Notes under the pieces: model-generated
Seen by the model: the letters and a program-made list of their open reading frames with translations, nothing else
Databases searched by the model: none
What the model was told of the DNA's origin: nothing
Made by a program: the position numbers and the translations under genes
Shown here: one piece after another, positions 39,496-49,004 of the stretch
How the letters are laid out: the number at the start of each line of letters is the position of its first letter
Numbering within the stretch: the first letter of the stretch is position 1
NCBI GenBank assembly: GCA_000337115.1
Contig: AOIR01000003.1
Coordinates: forward strand, 20,051 to 84,050
Source: Natrinema thermotolerans DSM 11552
GTDB lineage: Archaea; Halobacteriota; Halobacteria; Halobacteriales; Natrialbaceae
Length of the DNA stretch: 64,000 nucleotides
Direction of reading: 5' to 3'

Positions 39496-42400
39496 ATGGA
39501 TTTCGCTCGACGACTGGTGCCGACAGCTATCCGACGGCGGTACGCCGTCAAGTTCGGAATCGCGCTGTTGATTCTCGGACTCTCCGTCGGTCTCATCGGA
39601 TACGCTGCAACGGGGGCAATTACCAACCAGGTGGAGGATCGGGTGCAGAACGACCACGCGTCTGCAGCGGGACAGGAAGCACAGAGCCTGCAGATGTGGA
39701 ACGAACAGAACGAACACACGATCAGTACGATCGCCAGATCGGACGTCGTCGCCAGTGACGATCCGGAGGCGATCCAACAGCGGTTCCTCGACTGGGAGGA
39801 ACACCTAGACGCCGACACGTTCGACATCTCCTACGTCGATACCAGCAACGACACGGTCACGGCAAGCACCGACGCGGAGCTTCGTGGGACGACCGCAACC
39901 GAGATGGACAACGTGGACGCGAGCGCCTACGAGGAGGCGACCACGAACGTTCCGTGGGTCTCCGACGCCTACCTCGCCGAGGGCGAACTCGGCGAGGAGA
40001 CGACGGTGATCACGTACGTCCAGTACTCGCCCGAAACTGAGGATCGGGCGATCGTCTACACCGCCGACCTCGAGGCCTACGCGAACCAGCTCCAGGACGA
40101 GGAAGGGGTCACGACGATGGTCGTCGACGGCAACGACGAGATCATGCTCGACAACGCCGGCTACGGCGGCAACCACTCGACGCTGGGGACCGCCTACGCC
40201 GGCAACAGTAGCCTGTTAGAGTCCGCACGGACCGAGGGTGCGACGACCCAGCAGACCGATAGTTCCACACTCTCCTTCGAGAACGATGCCTACGGGTTCG
40301 GATCGGACGGCCACGACGAGTACGTCACGAGTTCCGCACGCGTGTTCGGCACCGACTGGGTCGTCGTGACCCACGAACCCGCCGATCAGGCCTTCGGGTT
40401 CGTCAACGCGGTCAACCAGTACGGGATCTACGCGACGATCCTCGGCGTCCTCATGATCGGCATGGTGGGTGCCGTCCTCGGCCGGAACACCGCCGTCTCC
40501 ATCGACCGACTGACCGACAAGGCCGGCCAGATGGAGGAGGGCAACCTCGACGTCGACCTCGAGACGAAACGGATCGACAACATCGGCCGGCTCTACAACG
40601 GCTTCGACTCGATGCGTGACGCCCTTCGCGAACAGATCCGCGAGGCCGAAGCCGCCCGCGAGGAGGCCGAACAGGAGCGCGAACGCGTCAAAGAGATCAA
40701 CGACCACCTAGAGGACAAGGCCGCCGAGTACTGTGCGGTCATGGGCGACGCCGCCGACGGCGATCTCACCGCCCGCGCGGACGCCAACAGCGACAACGAG
40801 CAGATGCAACAGATCGGCGAGGACTTCAACGAGATGCTCGACGAGATCGAGCAGACCATCGCCGAACTCAACCGGTTCGCGACCGACGTCGCGACTGCCT
40901 CCGAACAGGTGACCGCCTCGAGCGAGGAGGTCCGCTCGGCCTCCCAGCAGGTCACCGAATCGATTCAGGAGATTTCCGACGGTGCGGACCGACAGAACGA
41001 GTCGCTACAGTCGGTCAACCAGGAGATGAGCGGCCTCTCGACGACGACCGAGGAGATCGCCGCCTCCTCGAACGAGGTCGCCGACATCGCCGAACGGACC
41101 GTCAACACCGGACAGGAAGGGCAGGAAGCCGCCCAAGAGGCGATCGCCGCCATGGAAGAGATCGAGACCGAGTCCGAGTCGGCCGTCAGCGAGATCCGCC
41201 GGCTCGAGGAGGAGGTCCAGCAGATCGACGAGCTGATCAACACGATCTCCGAGATCGCCCGCCAGACCAACATGCTGGCGCTGAACGCCAACATCGAGGC
41301 CTCCCGCTCCGCGGGCGGCAGCAGCGACGACGAAGGGTTCTCCGTCGTCGCCAAGGAAGTCAAGGCACTCTCGGAAGACGTCGCCGAGGCCGCCAACGAG
41401 GCCGAGGACCGCCTCGAGGCGATCCGCGATCGGACCGAGCAGTCCGCGGCCGAGGTCGAGGGTACGAGTAGCGACATCGAGAACGCCAGCCGGCAGGTCC
41501 AGGAGGCGGTCAGCGCGCTCGAGGAGATCGCCGACCTCGCCAAGGAGACCAACGTCGGCGTCCAGGAGATCTCCGCGGCGACCGAAGAGCAGGCGGCCTC
41601 GACTCAGGAGGTCGTCGCGATGGTCGACGACGCGGCCACGATCTCCGAGGAGACGACCTCCGAGGCCGAAAACGTCGCCGCCGCCGCCGAGGAACAGACC
41701 ACTGCACTGACCGAGGTCACCAAGTCCGCCTCGAGTCTCTCCGAACAGGCTTCGCAGCTCTCGGAAGCGCTCGACCGGTTCGACACCGAGATCGACCTCG
41801 CGGACGTCGAACTCGAGTCGGCGTTCGACGTCGATACGGAACTTAGCGAGACCGAACCCGAGTACGCGGTCGACGACGCGGCCGACGAACAGGAACAGGG
41901 GATTACCTTCGATACCGACGCCGACGACACCGAGACGGCGGCAAGTCCCGGCATCGGTGACGACGACGCGCCCGCGGCCGACGCCGAGCCGACGGACGAC
42001 GACAACGACGGGGACGCCCTCGAGGCGACGCAGTCGAGCGCCGACGAAACGGACGCCGAGCCCGCGACCGCGGTCGAGGACGCCGACACCCCCGAGGAGA
42101 TCGGTGCCGAGGAGATTCTCGGCATCGAGGACGAAGCGGCGGCGGAGCCGCTGACGGACGCCGACGAAGCGACCGCGACCGACGATGTGGATCCGCTGGC
42201 CGACGCCGACGAACCGGATCCGCTCGCGGACGACGGCGAGACGGACGACCCGCTGGCCGACGCCGACGAACCGGATCCACTGGCCGACGACAGTGAGCCG
42301 GCCGAGCCGCTGGCCGACGAGACGGAATCGGCGACCGAGGGCGAACCCGCGGCCGACGAGCGTCCCGGGTTCGAAGTCGACGAGGAAGCCGACAGCGACG

Positions 42401-42540
42401 ATGCGGCCGCCGAACCGCTCGAGCCGGTCGACGACGCTGACGACACCGACGCCGACACCGACGATGGAGACGCTGACGACGGCGGAACCGACGACGACAA
42501 CGACGACGTCTTCACGTTCGGCACGACCGACGACGAGTAA
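39496..42540 (+). CDS. Methyl-accepting chemotaxis transducer with long acidic C-terminal tail
   Basis: A 1014-residue membrane transducer. Order: TM1 (about 19-41), an extracellular Cache-like sensor (about 42-305), TM2 (about 312-336), HAMP region(s) (about 337-455), then the long MCP coiled coil. The kinase-contact tip, EIARQTNMLALNANIEA near residues 585-601, is intact but followed by an SAGGSSDDEG insert where most have RAGEQG. Residues about 760-1014 form an acidic tail with repeated DPLADADEPD-type units. It should signal to CheA/CheW. It is divergent from solute-binding paralogue 3, the BasB/BasT-like layout. Start chosen at MDFARRLVP, before TM1. Confidence 0.92.
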   Translation: MDFARRLVPTAIRRRYAVKFGIALLILGLSVGLIGYAATGAITNQVEDRVQNDHASAAGQEAQSLQMWNEQNEHTISTIARSDVVASDDPEAIQQRFLDWEEHLDADTFDISYVDTSNDTVTASTDAELRGTTATEMDNVDASAYEEATTNVPWVSDAYLAEGELGEETTVITYVQYSPETEDRAIVYTADLEAYANQLQDEEGVTTMVVDGNDEIMLDNAGYGGNHSTLGTAYAGNSSLLESARTEGATTQQTDSSTLSFENDAYGFGSDGHDEYVTSSARVFGTDWVVVTHEPADQAFGFVNAVNQYGIYATILGVLMIGMVGAVLGRNTAVSIDRLTDKAGQMEEGNLDVDLETKRIDNIGRLYNGFDSMRDALREQIREAEAAREEAEQERERVKEINDHLEDKAAEYCAVMGDAADGDLTARADANSDNEQMQQIGEDFNEMLDEIEQTIAELNRFATDVATASEQVTASSEEVRSASQQVTESIQEISDGADRQNESLQSVNQEMSGLSTTTEEIAASSNEVADIAERTVNTGQEGQEAAQEAIAAMEEIETESESAVSEIRRLEEEVQQIDELINTISEIARQTNMLALNANIEASRSAGGSSDDEGFSVVAKEVKALSEDVAEAANEAEDRLEAIRDRTEQSAAEVEGTSSDIENASRQVQEAVSALEEIADLAKETNVGVQEISAATEEQAASTQEVVAMVDDAATISEETTSEAENVAAAAEEQTTALTEVTKSASSLSEQASQLSEALDRFDTEIDLADVELESAFDVDTELSETEPEYAVDDAADEQEQGITFDTDADDTETAASPGIGDDDAPAADAEPTDDDNDGDALEATQSSADETDAEPATAVEDADTPEEIGAEEILGIEDEAAAEPLTDADEATATDDVDPLADADEPDPLADDGETDDPLADADEPDPLADDSEPAEPLADETESATEGEPAADERPGFEVDEEADSDDAAAEPLEPVDDADDTDADTDDGDADDGGTDDDNDDVFTFGTTDDE
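42193..42278 (+). repeat. Direct repeat in the transducer acidic tail
   Basis: A 29-bp sequence starting ccgctggccgacgccgacg recurs exactly with a 57-bp (19-codon) period, at 42193-42221 and 42250-42278. It encodes PLADADEPD units. Perfect DNA identity suggests recent slippage or selection on repeat number. Confidence 0.75.
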
Positions 42541-42575
42541 CGACGATCGATCGGGCGATCGGAACCGCTCGAGGT

Positions 42576-42621
42576 GACGACGGCAGCCGCCGCGGCTGTC
42601 GTCGTCGTTCGCTACCTTTTT
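42576..42621 (+). terminator. Hairpin and T-run after the transducer gene
   Basis: Two 13-nt arms (42576-42588 and 42594-42606) pair with one G-T, around a 5-nt loop, followed by five T residues at 42617-42621. It lies 36 nt past the transducer stop and 26 nt before the thrB start, so it would insulate thrB from read-through. Confidence 0.6.
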
Positions 42622-42646
42622 GACTGCAGTCTGGAAAAGAATCGGC

Positions 42647-43534
42647 ATGCTCACCGTGCGGGCCCCTGCAACGAGTGCGAACCTCGGGAGCGGCTTCGAC
42701 GTCTTCGGCGTCGCTCTCGGGACGCCCGCCGACGTCGTCCGGGTCGAACGCGCACCGGAGACGACGATCTCGGTCACCGGTGCCGGCAGCGAGTACATCC
42801 CCGAAGACCCCGAGAAGAACACCGTCGGTGCGGTTGCGAAGGCGCTCGACGCCCCCGCTCGCATCCGAATCGACAAGGGGGTCCGTCCCTCGTCGGGACT
42901 GGGGTCGTCGGCCGCGAGCGCGGCCGCCGCGGCGGTCGCCCTGAACGCCCTGTACGACCGCGGTCGCACCCGGGAGGAACTCGTGCCGATCGCCGCCGAG
43001 GGCGAGGCGCTCGTCTCCGGCGAGGCCCACGCGGACAACGTCGCACCCTCGCTACTGGGCGGGTTTACCGTCGTCACCGACGACGGGGTCACGCAGGTCG
43101 ACGCCTCGGTCCCCGTCGTCGTCTGCCTCCCCGATATCTCCGTCTCCACGCGCGATGCGCGCGGCGTGGTCCCCGAGTCGGCGACGATGGACGAACTCGT
43201 CGATACCGTCGGCAACGCCGCCACGCTAGCCGTCGGCATGAGCCGGAACGACCCCGAACTCGTCGGTTCGGGAATGGCCGACACGGTCGTCACGCCCGAG
43301 CGCACCAAACTCATCGACGGCTACGATCGGGTTCGGGAGGCCGCCCTCGAGGCGGGCGCGACCGGCGTCACCGTCAGCGGAGCCGGCCCCGGGATTCTGG
43401 CGGTCTGTCATCGGCAGAATCAGCGGGCGATCGCCTCGGCGATGGTCGACGCCTTCGACGCCGCCGGCGTCGAGAGTCGGGCCTACCAGACGACCGTCAG
43501 CGAGGGGGCGACGCTGTACCGGGACGGCTCGTAG
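42647..43534 (+). CDS. thrB: Homoserine kinase
   Basis: A 295-residue GHMP kinase that phosphorylates homoserine on the way to threonine. The ATP-binding motif PSSGLGSSAAS is at about residues 83-93, the N-terminal VRAPATSANLGSGFD is the substrate/ATP-loop region of ThrB, and the C-terminal GVTVSGAGPGI is the third GHMP motif. Length is standard. The start is the ATG of MLTVRAPAT; the frame is open nine codons upstream into the T-run of the terminator. Threonine synthase is not in the window. Confidence 0.96.
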   Translation: MLTVRAPATSANLGSGFDVFGVALGTPADVVRVERAPETTISVTGAGSEYIPEDPEKNTVGAVAKALDAPARIRIDKGVRPSSGLGSSAASAAAAAVALNALYDRGRTREELVPIAAEGEALVSGEAHADNVAPSLLGGFTVVTDDGVTQVDASVPVVVCLPDISVSTRDARGVVPESATMDELVDTVGNAATLAVGMSRNDPELVGSGMADTVVTPERTKLIDGYDRVREAALEAGATGVTVSGAGPGILAVCHRQNQRAIASAMVDAFDAAGVESRAYQTTVSEGATLYRDGS

Positions 43535-43541
43535 CTCGGCG

Positions 43542-43874
43542 ATGGGAACCCGAACCGACGCGGTACTTGCGTCGATCTCGCTGGCCGGGTTCGTGATCGC
43601 GTTCGCTCACGTCGGCTCCCGGCTCTCGATTTCCTGTTTTGTACTCGGCTGTGTCGGGACGATCGGTTTCGAGCTGGTCGCGTTCCAGTACTACGGGACG
43701 GTCCGGGCGTACTGGGAACGCAGGCCGATCCAGCTCGCGGCGCTCGCGCTGTCGTTCGGTATCGTCGGGCTCGGCGTCGCGTTCGCACCGACAGCCGTCC
43801 TCTCGGCGGGGATCGGAACGCTAGTGACGTACCTGCTGTTCCTGTTTGCCGTCGTCATATCGCGTGCCAGGTAG
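43542..43874 (+). CDS. Small membrane protein
   Basis: A 110-residue protein with about four hydrophobic segments (near 9-24, 30-50, 65-84 and 88-107). It starts 7 bp after thrB, so it is very probably co-transcribed with it. No known motif; the role is not evident from the sequence. Confidence 0.65.
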   Translation: MGTRTDAVLASISLAGFVIAFAHVGSRLSISCFVLGCVGTIGFELVAFQYYGTVRAYWERRPIQLAALALSFGIVGLGVAFAPTAVLSAGIGTLVTYLLFLFAVVISRAR

Positions 43875-43999
43875 TCGAACTCTCCGGGCAGTTCGTCGAA
43901 TCGAACCGCCGTAACGACCGTCTACCACCTGGTAGGCCGCCGATTACGGATCGGAACTCGACTGATAACTATCCGTGACAGTCAGGGATCGATTCCCGT

Positions 44000-45496
44000 A
44001 TGCGGGGGGAGCTCGACGCGCCGCGGAGCGGGGGATCACCGAGGATCGAGCGGGACGCCGAAACGTCGTCCGGCGGCGTCCCGACGGATCGGGATCGAGG
44101 ACAGACACACCTGCTCGGCTACGTGTTGCTCGTCGGTATCGTCGTCGTCGGATCCGGCGCGGTCCTGTTGTTCGGCGGTTCCAGCCTCGAGGCATCCGAA
44201 TCGGCCGTCGAGATCGAACACGCCGAGCGCTCGCTGGTCGAGTTCACGCACGCGACCCGGACCGCGACCGAAACGGGCGGCGATCGGGTACCGGTGACGA
44301 TCGAGGGGCTCGATCGCGGAACGCTCGAGACGCGAGCGGACGCCGGCCGCCTGCGGATCGTCCGCGAGGACGGCTCGGGGACCGAGGTGTTGTACGACGA
44401 ACCGCTCGGAGCGGTCACGTACGCCAACGGCGACACCGAGATCGCGTCCCAGGGCGGCGGCGTGTGGCGGTCCGACGGGGATGGGACCGTCGCCGTCTCC
44501 GCGCCGCCGCTCGAGTATCGGGACGGGTCGCTGTGGTTCCCCGTCGTTCGGTTCGTCGAGACGCGGACTCGAGGGAACGCCATCGACGGCGTCGTGAGTC
44601 GGTCGGAATCGCCGACACGCGTCGGCCGGGGCGACGACCGGGCAGAGAGCGGCGACGTGCGGATCGAGATCGAGAGCGCCTACTGCGAGGGCTGGCAGCG
44701 CGAGATCGAATCGACGCTCTCCGGCGGAGTCACCGAGCGGTGTTCGGCGGGGCGGACCGACCGCGTTCGGTTCGAACTGACCGACCCGCCCGACATCGGC
44801 GGTATCGATACCGCCATCGCCGCACACGAGGTCGACATCCACCGGAACGCGCCGCCGATCGGGGGCGACGTCGACGCGGCCAGCGTCGACGGCGATCGGG
44901 TCGACGGGAGCGTCTCCGGAGCGGGCTACGACCACCCGTCGGTCGATAGCTACGTCTCCGGCCGCGTCGCGGCGTGTGAACGAACGGGGTTCGAGGAGCC
45001 CGACGACGTCCTCGAGGGCGGTCGCTACTGCGTCGAGACGCTCGAGGACGGGCACACGTTCGATACGTCCGGCGAGGATATCGAGGTCGTGGTCCGGGAC
45101 GGGATCGACGTTCAGGGCGACGATCTCCGTCAGGTGGGCGAGAACGACCTGACTCTCCTCGTGGACGGGCCGGTTTCCGTCGGCGGAAACGCCGTCGTCG
45201 GGAACGACTCCGACCCGGGCCGAACGCAGTTGCTCGTCTCGGCCGACGGCACCGTCACGACTGCGACAGGCACCCCGACGGTTGCGGGACTGGTCTACGC
45301 GCCGGACTCGAGCGTCTCGCTGCAGGGAAACCCGACGGTCCGGGGCGGCATCGTCGCCGAACGCGTTGCGGTCGGCAACGTCAGACCCGGTGGAGTCGCG
45401 TACGACGAGCGGATCGCCGCCGCGGAAGTCGCCGCCACCGGACCGCGGCTCCGGCGTCTCGGCGTGACCGCCTACGACGTGTCGCTCGAGGAGTGA
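44000..45496 (+). CDS. Pilin-like secreted surface protein (DUF7289-like)
   Basis: A 498-residue protein. Near residues 33-59 a charged DRDRGQTHLLGY precedes a hydrophobic helix (VLLVGIVVVGSGAVLLFGG), the layout of archaeal type IV pilin-like exported proteins; a classical pilin-peptidase site is not clear. The large extracellular part is acidic beta-rich sequence with four or so Cys (near 232, 246, 333 and 345), and the C-terminal third has short repeated turns (VGGNAVVGN, SVSLQGNPTVRGGIV) like polymer-forming or beta-helix domains. From memory it fits the haloarchaeal DUF7289 family. Function unknown. Confidence 0.7.
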   Translation: MRGELDAPRSGGSPRIERDAETSSGGVPTDRDRGQTHLLGYVLLVGIVVVGSGAVLLFGGSSLEASESAVEIEHAERSLVEFTHATRTATETGGDRVPVTIEGLDRGTLETRADAGRLRIVREDGSGTEVLYDEPLGAVTYANGDTEIASQGGGVWRSDGDGTVAVSAPPLEYRDGSLWFPVVRFVETRTRGNAIDGVVSRSESPTRVGRGDDRAESGDVRIEIESAYCEGWQREIESTLSGGVTERCSAGRTDRVRFELTDPPDIGGIDTAIAAHEVDIHRNAPPIGGDVDAASVDGDRVDGSVSGAGYDHPSVDSYVSGRVAACERTGFEEPDDVLEGGRYCVETLEDGHTFDTSGEDIEVVVRDGIDVQGDDLRQVGENDLTLLVDGPVSVGGNAVVGNDSDPGRTQLLVSADGTVTTATGTPTVAGLVYAPDSSVSLQGNPTVRGGIVAERVAVGNVRPGGVAYDERIAAAEVAATGPRLRRLGVTAYDVSLEE

Positions 45497-45546
45497 CCCC
45501 CCATATCGTCCGCTGTCCCGACGTACCCGTCCGGGCAGTATTACCG

Positions 45547-46320
45547 CTACTCCGTCGCGGTCCGCCAGCGGCGACCGTAGATCCGCGGGAGCGCATCGAC
45601 CTTCGAATGCCGGACGGCGGCGGGGACCGTCGAGACCCTCGTGGAGATGCTGTCCGGGAGCGGACCGTACGGGACCGACGAGACTGTGGTCGGGTTATTC
45701 GAAACGGGTTTCCGACCGGCGTAACCGGTGCCGCGCTGTTTCGACTCGTACAGTTCTTCGAACGTCGAGTGGCCGTCGATGACGCCCTTGCGAGCCACTC
45801 GTGCGCCCTTTTTTGCTTCTTGCTGAAGCGCCGCGTTCATCGCTTCCAGTTTGTTTTCGTCGATGAACGCCCGGATCTCGGCTCCCGCCACGGAGTCCCC
45901 CGACGACGCGAACGCGTCGGGACCGACGACGTCCTCGAGTTCGCGCTCGAGCTGTCGCAGTCCCCGGACGAAACCGGTGATATCGACGGTATTCCAGACC
46001 TCCTGCAGTTCGACGACGTCCCGGAGCGTACTGAGATCCAGCGCCAGATCCGGATCCCGCTCGCGGATCGCGTTCGGGAGTTCGGCCAGGTCGACGAGGG
46101 CCGGTAGCGCCGATACGTCGACGGTGTCCGGCAGCGTCTCGAAATCGATCGTTTCGAGGAGGTCGTCGACTTCCTCGACGACATCGCGGAGTTCGCTGGC
46201 CATCGTCGCCAGCGCCTCGTTCGGGGTGTCGGCGGCAATTTCCAGAAGGTGTCGTTCGGCCCCCGCGAGAAGCTGGTCGACCAGTTGCTCGATGTCGGTC
46301 GGCGACAGTGCCGAACTCAT
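45547..46320 (-). CDS. Haloarchaeal hypothetical protein
   Basis: A 257-residue mostly helical protein. Residues 1-175 are acidic, Leu-rich helices (LVDQLLAGAERHLLEIAAD onward), then a more basic Gly/Ser/Pro/Arg-rich C-terminal 80 residues (KQRGTGYAGRKPVS, ending in YGRRWRTATE), unusual for a haloarchaeal protein and perhaps nucleic-acid or partner binding. No signal peptide or membrane segment. Family not recognised. It is convergent with the pilin-like gene (50 bp). Confidence 0.65.
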   Translation of the reverse strand: MSSALSPTDIEQLVDQLLAGAERHLLEIAADTPNEALATMASELRDVVEEVDDLLETIDFETLPDTVDVSALPALVDLAELPNAIRERDPDLALDLSTLRDVVELQEVWNTVDITGFVRGLRQLERELEDVVGPDAFASSGDSVAGAEIRAFIDENKLEAMNAALQQEAKKGARVARKGVIDGHSTFEELYESKQRGTGYAGRKPVSNNPTTVSSVPYGPLPDSISTRVSTVPAAVRHSKVDALPRIYGRRWRTATE

Positions 46321-46415
46321 ACGACCGGTCGGGTCGACACGGGGAAAACGGCCGTGCTTGCGAAGAGGTGACGATCCCCGGACCGTCGGCTAACGGAAAC
46401 AGGTCCCGTCGGGAG

Positions 46416-47324
46416 TTAGACGCCGCGGTCCTGCAGCTTCTCTTCCTCGGGGAGGTCGGCGTTCGCGTCGCCTTTCATCCCCTTGCCGAGGTTCTTCGAG
46501 ATCTCGGCGAGGCGCTCGGGATCGTCCCAGTTGTTCGTCGCCTCGACGATCGCCTCGGCCATCTCGGGCGGGTTCTCTGCGCCGAAGATGCCGCTGCCGA
46601 CGAAGATGCCGTCACACTCGTGGTGCATCATCAGGGCGGCGTCGGCCGGCGTCGCGATGCCGCCGGCGGCGAAGTTCACCACTGGAAGCCGGCCCAGTTC
46701 GGCGGTCTCGTGGACCAGTTCCGCGGGCGCTTCGATCTCGCGGGCGTAGGCCTCGCGTTCCTCGTGGGTCATCCCTTCGAGTTCGCGGATCGCGCCCTTG
46801 ATCGTCCGCTGGTGGTGGACGGCCTGATTGACGTCGCCGGTACCGGCTTCACCTTTGGTGCGGATCATCGCCGCCCCTTCGTTGACCCGGCGCAGTGCCT
46901 CGCCGAGGTTGCGCGCGCCACAGACGAAGGGCGCGGTGAAGTCGCGCTTGTCGATGTGGTAGGCGTCGTCCGCCGGGGTCAGGACCTCCGACTCGTCGAT
47001 CATGTCGACCCCGATCGCCTCGAGGATCTGTGCCTCCTTGGTGTGGCCGATCCGGGACTTGCCCATCACCGGGATCGAGACCTCGTCGACGATCGCCTCG
47101 ACGTCGGCGGGGTCGGCCATCCGGGCGACGCCGCCGCGCTTGCGGATGTCGGCCGGAACGGCCTCGAGGGCCATCACGGCGACCGCGCCGGCGTCCTCGG
47201 CGATTCGGGCCTGCTCTTCGTTGACGACGTCCATGATGACGCCGCCCTTCTGCATCCGCGCGAACCCGCGCTTGACGAGATCGGTCCCGCGTCGTAGTTC
47301 TTCGAGATCGGCTGGTTCCGACAT
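46416..47324 (-). CDS. pdxS: Pyridoxal 5'-phosphate synthase, synthase subunit
   Basis: PdxS builds pyridoxal 5'-phosphate from ribose 5-phosphate, glyceraldehyde 3-phosphate and ammonia supplied by the PdxT glutaminase. The 302-residue TIM barrel is almost invariant: GVIMDVVN (Asp), [10 protein letters not shown] (first Lys), [15 protein letters not shown] (second Lys), [17 protein letters not shown] and GSGIFG for phosphate binding. pdxT is not in the window. The downstream gene at 45547 is on the same strand, 95 bp away. Confidence 0.98.
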   Translation of the reverse strand: MSEPADLEELRRGTDLVKRGFARMQKGGVIMDVVNEEQARIAEDAGAVAVMALEAVPADIRKRGGVARMADPADVEAIVDEVSIPVMGKSRIGHTKEAQILEAIGVDMIDESEVLTPADDAYHIDKRDFTAPFVCGARNLGEALRRVNEGAAMIRTKGEAGTGDVNQAVHHQRTIKGAIRELEGMTHEEREAYAREIEAPAELVHETAELGRLPVVNFAAGGIATPADAALMMHHECDGIFVGSGIFGAENPPEMAEAIVEATNNWDDPERLAEISKNLGKGMKGDANADLPEEEKLQDRGV

Positions 47325-47563
47325 ACTGCGCGCTTAGGAGTCGTCGCACTTACGCGTGTTCTTTGGGAACGGTCCGGCCGCGGACCTCGAAATCGTTTGC
47401 CTCGCCCGGCGGTCGATCGCCGCCGTTGCGCCGTCGGCCGTCGGATCGCTCGCGAGACGTTCCCGAGGCCGGCCGCGGTCACGGACCGGACCACTGCTCG
47501 AGGCAGCGCGTGCCGGTTCGGAGACCGCTACTGTTTTGCGGGTGCCGTCCGTCGCGCCGGACG

Positions 47564-48256
47564 ATGACCGCGTCGACTCGGACGGCGGAGCGCGGACGCG
47601 CGGACGACGAGGAGTCGCTCCCGGCCTATCTCGCGCCGGTCCCGAGAGCGCTCGAGGACCTCGGCCTGCGCTTTGCGTGGCTGGTCGTCGCGATCAACCT
47701 CGCGGGGACGGCCTTTGGCTTCTGGTACTACTCGGGACAGTTCGCCGGGACCGCGACCGCGCTGTGGCCCTGGGTGCCCGACAGTCCGCTCGCGACGCTG
47801 TTTATCGCGTTGGCGATCGCCGCCTGGAAACTGGGTCGCGAGCAGCCGTGGCTGACCGCGCTTGCCTTTTTCGGCAACGTCGTCCTCGGCCTGTGGACGC
47901 CGTACACGCTGCTTGCGTTCGCCGATTCCTACGCGTACCTCCCCGTCTGGATGTATCACTTCCTCTTCTGGAGTCACCTCGCGATGGTCGTCCAGGCCTT
48001 CGTCCTCCACCGGATCAGCGACTTCCCGGTGTGGGCCGTCGGCGTCGCCGCCGTCTGGTACTGGAGCAACCTGATCGTCGACTACTTCGTCCCGATCGTC
48101 GGCGAGCCCCACCACACGATCATCCCCGTCGAGCGCGCGAGGGCGATGTTCCTCGAGGCCGACGCGCTGGGCGTGATCGCCGCCGGCGAGGTCACGTTCG
48201 TCCTGCTGGCACTGTTTCTCGCGCTCGCGATCCGGGTGCAAAAACTCGAGACGTAA
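47564..48256 (+). CDS. DUF1405 membrane protein
   Basis: A 230-residue protein with about seven transmembrane segments. The conserved FGFWYYSGQF near residues 48-57 and WMYHFLFWSHL near 130-140 match DUF1405, a family found in archaea and Bacillus with no known function. The start is the ATG of MTASTRTAER; the 67 codons upstream are Arg/Ser-rich and non-coding-like. It is divergent from pdxS, though no functional link is implied. Confidence 0.85.
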   Translation: MTASTRTAERGRADDEESLPAYLAPVPRALEDLGLRFAWLVVAINLAGTAFGFWYYSGQFAGTATALWPWVPDSPLATLFIALAIAAWKLGREQPWLTALAFFGNVVLGLWTPYTLLAFADSYAYLPVWMYHFLFWSHLAMVVQAFVLHRISDFPVWAVGVAAVWYWSNLIVDYFVPIVGEPHHTIIPVERARAMFLEADALGVIAAGEVTFVLLALFLALAIRVQKLET

Positions 48257-48339
48257 ACGGGAACGGGCGGAGCGAAGCAGCGATCGACCTCGATTCGGGA
48301 CCCGAAAGGAACACGCTACTGGGGCGGCAGGACTCGGGT

Positions 48340-48975
48340 ATGTGTGCTTCGGACGCGATCGACGAGATGGACCCCGGGAAGCGAGACATCATGGAGGCGA
48401 CGTACACCGCCGTCAGTAAACACGGGTACAGCGACCTCACGATCCAAGACATCGCGGACGAGTTCGAGAACAGCAAAACACTGATGTATTACCACTACGA
48501 CGGGCGAAGCGAACTGCTCGTCGACTTCCTCGACTACGTTCTACAGCGGTTTCTCGCGGAACTTCCGGCCAGTTCGGAGTCGCCTCGAGACGAACTCGAA
48601 ACGCTCGTCGACACGCTGTTACCGACGACCGTCGACGAGGAGCCGTATCGCGTGATGCTCGCGATGTTCGAACTCCGGGTCAACGCGCCCCACGACGACG
48701 ACTGTCGGGAACAGTACCTGGCTGTCGACGACGAACTCAAATCGCATCTCACGGACATCCTCTCGCGCGGTCTCGAAGCCGGAGACTTCGAACGGATCGA
48801 TCCGGCAGTGGAGGCGGAACTGTTCCTCTCGCTGTTGATCGGAACGCGGGCACGGCGTCTCACCGTCTATGAGCCGGCAGAGTCGATCGACTCGCTCAAG
48901 GCCGCGATCGAGTCCCACATCGACCGCATCTCGGCCGACGCCGACTCGAGCGCGCCCCGAGCGGACGACGACTGA
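48340..48975 (+). CDS. TetR/AcrR-family transcriptional regulator
   Basis: A 211-residue one-component repressor. The N-terminal helix-turn-helix is at about residues 14-60 (IMEATYTAVSKHGYSDLTI, then NSKTLMYYHYDGRSELL); the C-terminal half is the helical ligand-binding domain. It is convergent with the SDR dehydrogenase 29 bp away, a common pairing in which the regulator controls the neighbouring enzyme. No clear operator was found at its own start. Confidence 0.9.
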   Translation: MCASDAIDEMDPGKRDIMEATYTAVSKHGYSDLTIQDIADEFENSKTLMYYHYDGRSELLVDFLDYVLQRFLAELPASSESPRDELETLVDTLLPTTVDEEPYRVMLAMFELRVNAPHDDDCREQYLAVDDELKSHLTDILSRGLEAGDFERIDPAVEAELFLSLLIGTRARRLTVYEPAESIDSLKAAIESHIDRISADADSSAPRADDD

Positions 48976-49004
48976 ACTGGATTCGTCGGATCGGGGCTCC
49001 CCAC

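Noticed and set aside
42119-42540. Acidic repetitive end of the transducer as a frameshift artefact
   Set aside because: The frame stays open, codons remain haloarchaeal and the tail ends in a normal stop, followed by a terminator-like hairpin.
47356-48339. Long N-terminal extension of the TetR gene, in frame for 328 codons
   Set aside because: It overlaps the DUF1405 gene in another frame and is Arg-rich; the regulator family begins near the ATG at 48340.
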